Shown here piece after piece: positions 58,901-64,000 of a stretch of 64,000 nt of DNA. A program made the translations under genes and the position numbers. Under the pieces are notes generated by a model that was not told where the DNA came from, made no database searches, and saw only the letters and a program-made list of their open reading frames with translations. Position 1 is the stretch's first letter; each line of letters opens with the position of its first letter. Source of the stretch: Cercis canadensis (taxonomy: Eukaryota > Streptophyta > Magnoliopsida > Fabales > Fabaceae); the NCBI GenBank assembly GCA_003255065.1, contig QAOA01005271.1, forward strand, positions 2,593,014 to 2,657,013, given 5' to 3'.

Positions 58901-60313
58901 TAATATATCCTTACAAGTAGCTAAATTATTGAGGTTCAATTGTTGTACAGCCGTGTCACGCTGCTAAATTATTACACACTTGGTTACTGATGCCAAGTTG
59001 ACTGCTATGGTTGCCATGACTATTCTGGTCTTTCTCTTTGCTTACAGATTAGCACACTGCTTGCTTGTGGTGGCCTAGCAAAGAACCCTACCTTCATTCA
59101 GGAACATGCTGATATTATCGGTATACCTTCTCTCTCTGTCTCTCTCTCAGTCATATGCATGCACATATAGACACTCTTATCTCTGTCTTCCATAAAAATT
59201 ATTTTTGAATTGAGTGTGAAAAACGGCAGGAAGTGTTCTCCAATTATTTAGTAACTACCAAAAATGATGTGAGAATTTCAAACTTTATCATGGGCTTAAA
59301 CATTTGACATCCCTGCAAACAATCTGGCATTGTTCCATGAACTGGGTTCTGTTTTAATTGAATTGATGTTGCTGAAGATGACTGAACTTGCTGCGCATCC
59401 TGATAGAAAGAAATCATGAAGATGGTCACTGAAGCATTATTTTATGTTTATTAAGATTTTTTTACTTTCAATCATGCTTAATTTTCCAGGTTGCCCTATA
59501 ATTCTTCCAAGGGAAAGTGAATCTGTGCTCTTGGGTGCTGCTATTCTGGGTGCTGTTGCTGCAAGAAAATATCATAGTCTTAGTAAGGCCATGAAGGCTC
59601 TAAATGCAGCTGGTCAGGTATGGATTTCTTTCCTTCTATCTTAAGGAAAAAAGCTAATATAGTTTATAGATTATTGTTTTATATTCATATTGGAAAAATT
59701 AAGGTCAAATTCATAAAGGTACATGTAGGTATGAAAACTTCCAAATGGTTCCTGAGCATATGCATTTAATGGATATGAAACTTGGAAGTATTAGGATCAT
59801 AAATGATTGGTCAGACCAGCATAAACATGGTACAGTTCAAGTTCGTTATATATCTCCCAAAATCTCAAGTGTATCCATGAAGCAGTTTCGGATGCATTAC
59901 TGCCTGGTTAGCAAAACAAATCATAATGATTTGTTTATGCTCCATATTGTTGTAAAGCCATCACCAAACATTGAGAAGTTGCATATAGTCAACTTTGTAT
60001 GCATCTCATTGGTGGAGCAGAGGTGAGTAGTTGGCTTCTGAACTATTGGATTGCAATTACCGGTGGTGAAGAACCAGATTTTCCAATCTAATGCCCTCTG
60101 TCTGTACAAACTGTGTACTTAATGAGGGGAAACAACTTTGCCATCCCCTATTTTTCCCAATCTGCTAATTAAGTAGATTAATTTTGACAGGTCATTCATC
60201 CATCTAAAGACCCAAAGGTGAAAAAGTATCATGATGCCAAATACAATATTTTCCGTGGCCTTTATGAACAGCAGCTCTCTCATCGTTCCATGATGGCTCA
60301 AGCCTTGGCATAA
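52948..60313 (+). CDS. FGGY-family carbohydrate kinase (ribulokinase-like, YDR109c/At4g30310 type)
   Basis: Fifteen exons: 52948-53140, 53847-53926, 54482-54599, 54676-54854, 55586-55668, 55766-55950, 56627-56688, 56888-56996, 57090-57209, 57842-57961, 58083-58203, 58291-58447, 59048-59120, 59490-59617 and 60191-60313. They encode 616 residues. The in-frame ATG at 53053 (MATSSPIP) would give 581, nearer the usual length, and may be the true start. FGGY kinases phosphorylate pentoses/pentuloses with ATP; relatives act on D-ribulose. Seen: [14 protein letters not shown] (phosphate-1 loop), [51 protein letters not shown] and [20 protein letters not shown] (FGGY_C). Exon 7 must end at a GC donor (AAG|GCAAGA), since reading on meets a stop and the next GT is out of phase. 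The substrate is inferred from family only. Confidence 0.93.
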
Positions 60314-61515
60314 TTCTCAGACTAATTGGGCTCAAACTGGTGAATTAGGATGCTCTTTTAATGTTTTGATTTATTTTCATGCATTGAGGATGGAAAGTAG
60401 TAGGCCTTGATACAGAATGGCATGAAGATTGACGGGTCCGATGGAATCAGTTTTCAAGGCCTTGGGTTTTTGGTAAGTAGAGTAGATATTTAAAAATTCA
60501 GAGAAAAATGAGGTGAAGGAACCATCAGTGCTCCGAGTTGGAAATTCCTAAAAGTTTATACACAATGTACAGGCACTTGTGACTTTTTATTCTTGTCCTT
60601 AAATGAAAGCCAAGGCAGACTACTTAAAAGTGACTAGGCTGCATTGTATACAAAATTAGCCAGTAGGCCCTGCAGCGACAACATTCTTGTTCAAGTGATG
60701 TATCATATAAATTCCTTCGATGAGTTGTCGCTTACAGAAAATCGTTTCTGGGATAAAAAATTTCAATCTAGTGGATCTCTGAAAATCTTAAGCCGCGGCT
60801 CCTAGAATTTCTGTCCTACTTAAAGTTTTGGAACGTTTGGTGGTGTTTGCATGGCACAGAAATTCAGTTTTCTTAGATAAATGACAAATGCTAATTGATG
60901 GTGTTGTCGCCTGAGAAGTCCACATATCTTNAGAAAATCGTTTCTGGGATGACATATTTCAATCTAGTGGATCTCTGAAAATCTTAAGCCGCGGCTCCTA
61001 GAATTTCTGTCCTACTTAAAGTTTTGGTACGTTTGGTGGTGTTTGCATGGCACAGAAATTCAGTTTTCTTAGATAAATGACAAATGCTAATTGATGGTGT
61101 TGTCGCCTGAGAAGTCCACATATCTTCGGCTATCTCATTTCCTTCTTTTTTTTTTGGGGGGTTGGGCTATAGCATAATTCTGGGGGGAAGGGAGCAGGGG
61201 CTGGGGCATGGGGATTGGGGAAAGGGGCCTTTTTACGGATAAGAATACCCAGAGTTCTAACTTACTTAAAAAACTGGATCATGCTTCAACTTGCATTTCC
61301 GAAGTTATCCATGTCACGGACGCAGGAGTTTTATGATCTAGCCTAGCCAAGCATCAAAAAACATTGCCTAGAATGGGCATCAGTATTATCCATCAAATTT
61401 AACTGCTGATATACCATATTAAAATAAATTGACATCAATGACGAAAAAAAGAAGTGTTAAAAGAAATTTACACCAATAACAAACATGAATGAGTTTCTGT
61501 CCTCAAAACTGCCTT
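60314..61515. other. Spacer between FGGY kinase and RPT2 (convergent 3' ends)
   Basis: Contains the kinase 3' flank, the 195-bp duplication around the N at 60931, and a G-rich tract at about 61147-61228 with several GGGG runs. No gene is supported. Confidence 0.6.
60736..61126. repeat. 195-bp direct duplication with a single N between copies
   Basis: 60736-60930 and 60932-61126 are almost identical; they differ at a handful of sites (GGATAAAAAATTT versus GGATGACATATTT, GGAACG versus GGTACG). They are separated only by the one ambiguous base of the window at 60931. This is what a contig join with unrecognised overlap produces. Confidence 0.85.
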
Positions 61516-63055
61516 CTACATATACAGGCCTTCTGGCACCCCTTCCTTCTTTTTAAACATCACCTTGTCCTTTGCTTTTTTAAAGTCGGTATGCGTAACC
61601 TGATGCATGATGCAACAAAGTCAACCAATAAAATTATAAAATGGCACGATGTCAAATAAAACGTACATGCTAATGGCCGGAAATGATTTTGAAAGAACAG
61701 TTAAGACTGGATCAAGAGTGCAAAGGTATGAAACAAATCCTTTATAGAGATGGAAGAAATCATTCATTGAAATGGCCGCAGCGGGATCAGAAAACGGGGA
61801 CAATGTTTGATGGAAATTGATCTACAGAAATGCTCTAGAGAATATTCTGGTGTATATATGAAAGTATGAATTTATGTTCATGATTTAATAAGAGAAAGTA
61901 TATTCATATGCTTGTTGAGAAAATTGAAGTGATAAAAAATTAAGATGAATGAAATAATAAAGACACATAAAAAAAAAAATATAATTACTTTGAAAAAATT
62001 ACTTCATTGAAACAACCAAACGAGTATGGAAACAAATTTTTCAAAAAAAAAAAAAAGCAGCATGGAAAAACATTATATTGAAAGAGAAAAAAAACTCAAA
62101 CCTTTAGAACACCTATGTTTTTACACATGTCAAAGTAAATTGTAATAGTATGGGGAACCCACCAAAATTCATCATTGTTCTTAAATGTATAGACAGTAAC
62201 ATCTCAACTGCCATATAATTTAAGTTCAGCAAATACAGATCAGGAAAACAATGTGCTTGAATGTTGCAAATTATCTTTCAAATGTAAGAAAACTCACCTT
62301 CATACGGCGCTCTCTAAGAGCAAGCAAACCAGCCTCCGTACAAATTGCCTTGATATCTGCTCCAGAAAATTCATCCTTTGTCATAACAAACTCTTCAAGG
62401 TTGACATCATCTGCCAGTGTCATCCTTGATGTGTGTATCTGCACAACACCCCCAACCACCCAAATATAAAAGCATACATCTCAGTGATGCAATAAAATAT
62501 TGATATCACATATTTATGGTGATAAATTAGACACAACAGCAATACAGTTCCAGCAATAATATAGCCAACTACCTGGAAAATCCGTCTTCTTGTTTTGATG
62601 TCTGGAAGAGGAAATTCAATCTTCCTGTCTATTCTTCCGGGACGCAGCAAAGCAGGATCAAGACTTTCAATTCTATTCGTTGCAAGGATTACTTTGACGT
62701 CTCCTCTTGAATCAAAACCATCCAGTTGGTTCAGTAATTCCAACATAGTCCTCTGAATCTCACGTTCTCCACCTGAATGCGCATCATATCTGTGGAAGAA
62801 AGTTATGCAACTGTGATGATCCCAGAAACAACTAGTTGAAAGGAAATACAACAGTCATAAAAAAATTGGCAGGAAAAACTTGCACCTCTTTGTGCCGACA
62901 GCATCAATTTCATCAATGAAAACAATTGATGGTGAAAGGTCATCTGCAACTCTAAATAGTTCCCTGACTAATTTAGGTCCATCTCCCAAGTATTTCTGGA
63001 TCAGTTCACTTCCAACAACACGCAAGAATGTAGCTGATGTTGAGTTTGCCACCGC
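61516..63055 (-). CDS. RPT2: 26S proteasome regulatory ATPase RPT2 (subunit 4 homologue), C-terminal four exons
   Basis: Exons in order 63055-62886, 62789-62573, 62438-62298 and 61599-61516 give 203 residues plus stop; the 5' half, including Walker A, lies beyond the window. RPT2 is one of six AAA+ ATPases that unfold substrates and open the 20S gate. Seen: [20 protein letters not shown] (AAA pore-loop region), Walker [12 protein letters not shown], the second region of homology [20 protein letters not shown] with both Arg fingers, and the helical C-domain [18 protein letters not shown]. It ends EGVPEGLYM, whose last three residues form a HbYX motif (Leu-Tyr-Met) used for docking into the 20S ring. 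Exon phases close exactly. Partial only because of the window edge. Confidence 0.95.
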
Positions 63056-64000
63056 CTGGAATCAAACATCAGATAATAAAGACTACAATATTCTTTTTAG
63101 GGGGACAAAAAAAATCAATACCACTAGGAAAGGCGTCTCTCCTCAGACCTTATAGCTGCATCAACATCGCCTCACCCCCTTGGCCTTAGGACCTCAGGGA
63201 TTTGCAACTTATTTAATTCGAGTTAAAAGGCATTGCTGCATACTTCTTTCTTCTGTCTCCATTTTAAATTGTATTTTATCCCTTCTCATTTTACCTTTAC
63301 ATCTTTTATGGGATAGAGTAGTTTCCTTACCTTCTCTTTGGGTGTTTGCAAATGGTTCCTTTAGAGGGGTTGCAGAGAGATTGGAGAGCTCTTATGAGCT
63401 GATGTAATTTGCTGTTGTTTTGTCTATTTTAGGAGTACCCCTTGCCCTCTTTTCTAGTCTTCTTCTTCTCAATAAATTCTTCTTTTATCAATAGGAAAAA
63501 AAATTGCAAAATGAAATGGTTAACCCGGTATCCTACTCAAAATATCTTAACCTTACTTCGTAAGCCTAACAGTTTCCTTGTTGACGAAAATTATAGCATC
63601 TTAAAACACACAAGGTCTAGCCCACAACCACTGAAGTATCACAACGCATTTAGAAGACAAAGAATTAATGTGCTTTTCCACAAATTCATGCAGACTATGA
63701 GATAGAAGAAGGGAAGATAAGCTTGGAGGAGGAAAGAATGAGATTAGATTGCATGATAACCTCATATGCACAAAAAAAGAAGAAACCAGCCCCAATTCTA
63801 GAAATAACAGGTAGCCATAATAATTATGTCATTCTGAATTGATAGAACCATTCTATTTTCTGTTACATCACTTTTCTTATTGCCTAATAATCACAGACTT
63901 CCCTTCCTTTAGACTCTTTTGACCCCAACAAGTGCTACCTAAACCTTTAATCATTAATTGAAACATATGTTAAGAAATTGTTCAACCCAAAAACATAAGC
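63056..64000. other. RPT2 intron (continues past the window)
   Basis: No further RPT2 exon (for example the Walker A exon) is recognisable on the minus strand. A stretch of about 63125-63500 ends in CTTCTTCTCAATAAATTC followed by an A tract, resembling the 3' tail of a plant LINE in plus orientation. No target duplication was identified. Confidence 0.5.

Noticed and set aside
1-64000. tRNA, rRNA, CRISPR arrays, bacterial-type operons or biosynthetic gene cluster
   Set aside because: I saw no cloverleaf with A and B boxes, no rRNA and no spaced repeats; the gene set is ordinary plant nuclear, and XTH/pectin genes beside biotin and proteasome genes do not form a pathway.

Overview
The window is nuclear DNA of a dicot plant. 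The genes have many short GT-AG introns (two use GC-AG), the intergenic DNA is A+T-rich and full of small transposons, and the protein families are plant-type: XTH, NAC, CBP60 and the plant fused BIO3-BIO1. I cannot name the species. All exon models below were made by hand from open frames and splice-site consensus, and every intact model closes in frame.

Layout: (1) At 2.4-3.9 kb, minus strand, is a short pectin methylesterase gene whose 3' end runs into a hAT-like element. (2) From 5.2 to 31.1 kb is an array of eight xyloglucan endotransglucosylase/hydrolase (XTH) genes of the XTH22-25 type. Copies 1-2 are on the minus strand and copies 3-8 on the plus strand. Seven are intact with the same three-exon plan and a 194-bp middle exon; copy 3 is a pseudogene with three lesions. 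A NAC transcription factor gene (10.1-12.5 kb, minus) lies between copies 2 and 3. A complete Pack-MULE carrying a captured LEA-like coding segment (22.9-24.1 kb) lies between copies 5 and 6, and a TRIM retroelement (25.8-26.4 kb) between copies 6 and 7. (3) At 32.3-37.5 kb, minus, is a CBP60 calmodulin-binding transcription factor with eight coding exons. (4) At 39.0-40.9 kb is a 5'-truncated, broken LINE with a 16-bp target duplication. (5) At 41.6-50.6 kb, minus, is the bifunctional biotin gene BIO3-BIO1 with 14 exons and 843 codons. (6) At 52.9-60.3 kb, plus, is a FGGY-family sugar kinase with 15 exons. (7) At 60.7-61.1 kb a 195-bp direct duplication is separated by a single N, which looks like an assembly scar. 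(8) At 61.5-63.1 kb, minus, are the last four exons of the 26S proteasome ATPase RPT2; the rest lies beyond the window.

How it fits together: pectin methylesterase and the XTHs act on pectin and xyloglucan in the cell wall. The XTH22/TCH4 family is known for responses to touch and calcium, and CBP60 is calmodulin-linked, but their adjacency here most likely reflects ancestral gene order. From memory, Arabidopsis keeps XTH22/XTH25-CBP60B-BIO3/BIO1 together on chromosome 5 and XTH24/18/19-FGGY kinase on chromosome 4, so this window looks like the unsplit ancestral segment with extra tandem XTH copies. The strongest unusual item is the Pack-MULE: about 215-bp inverted ends, a perfect 9-bp target duplication, and a LEA coding segment with what looks like an intron 3' end still attached.
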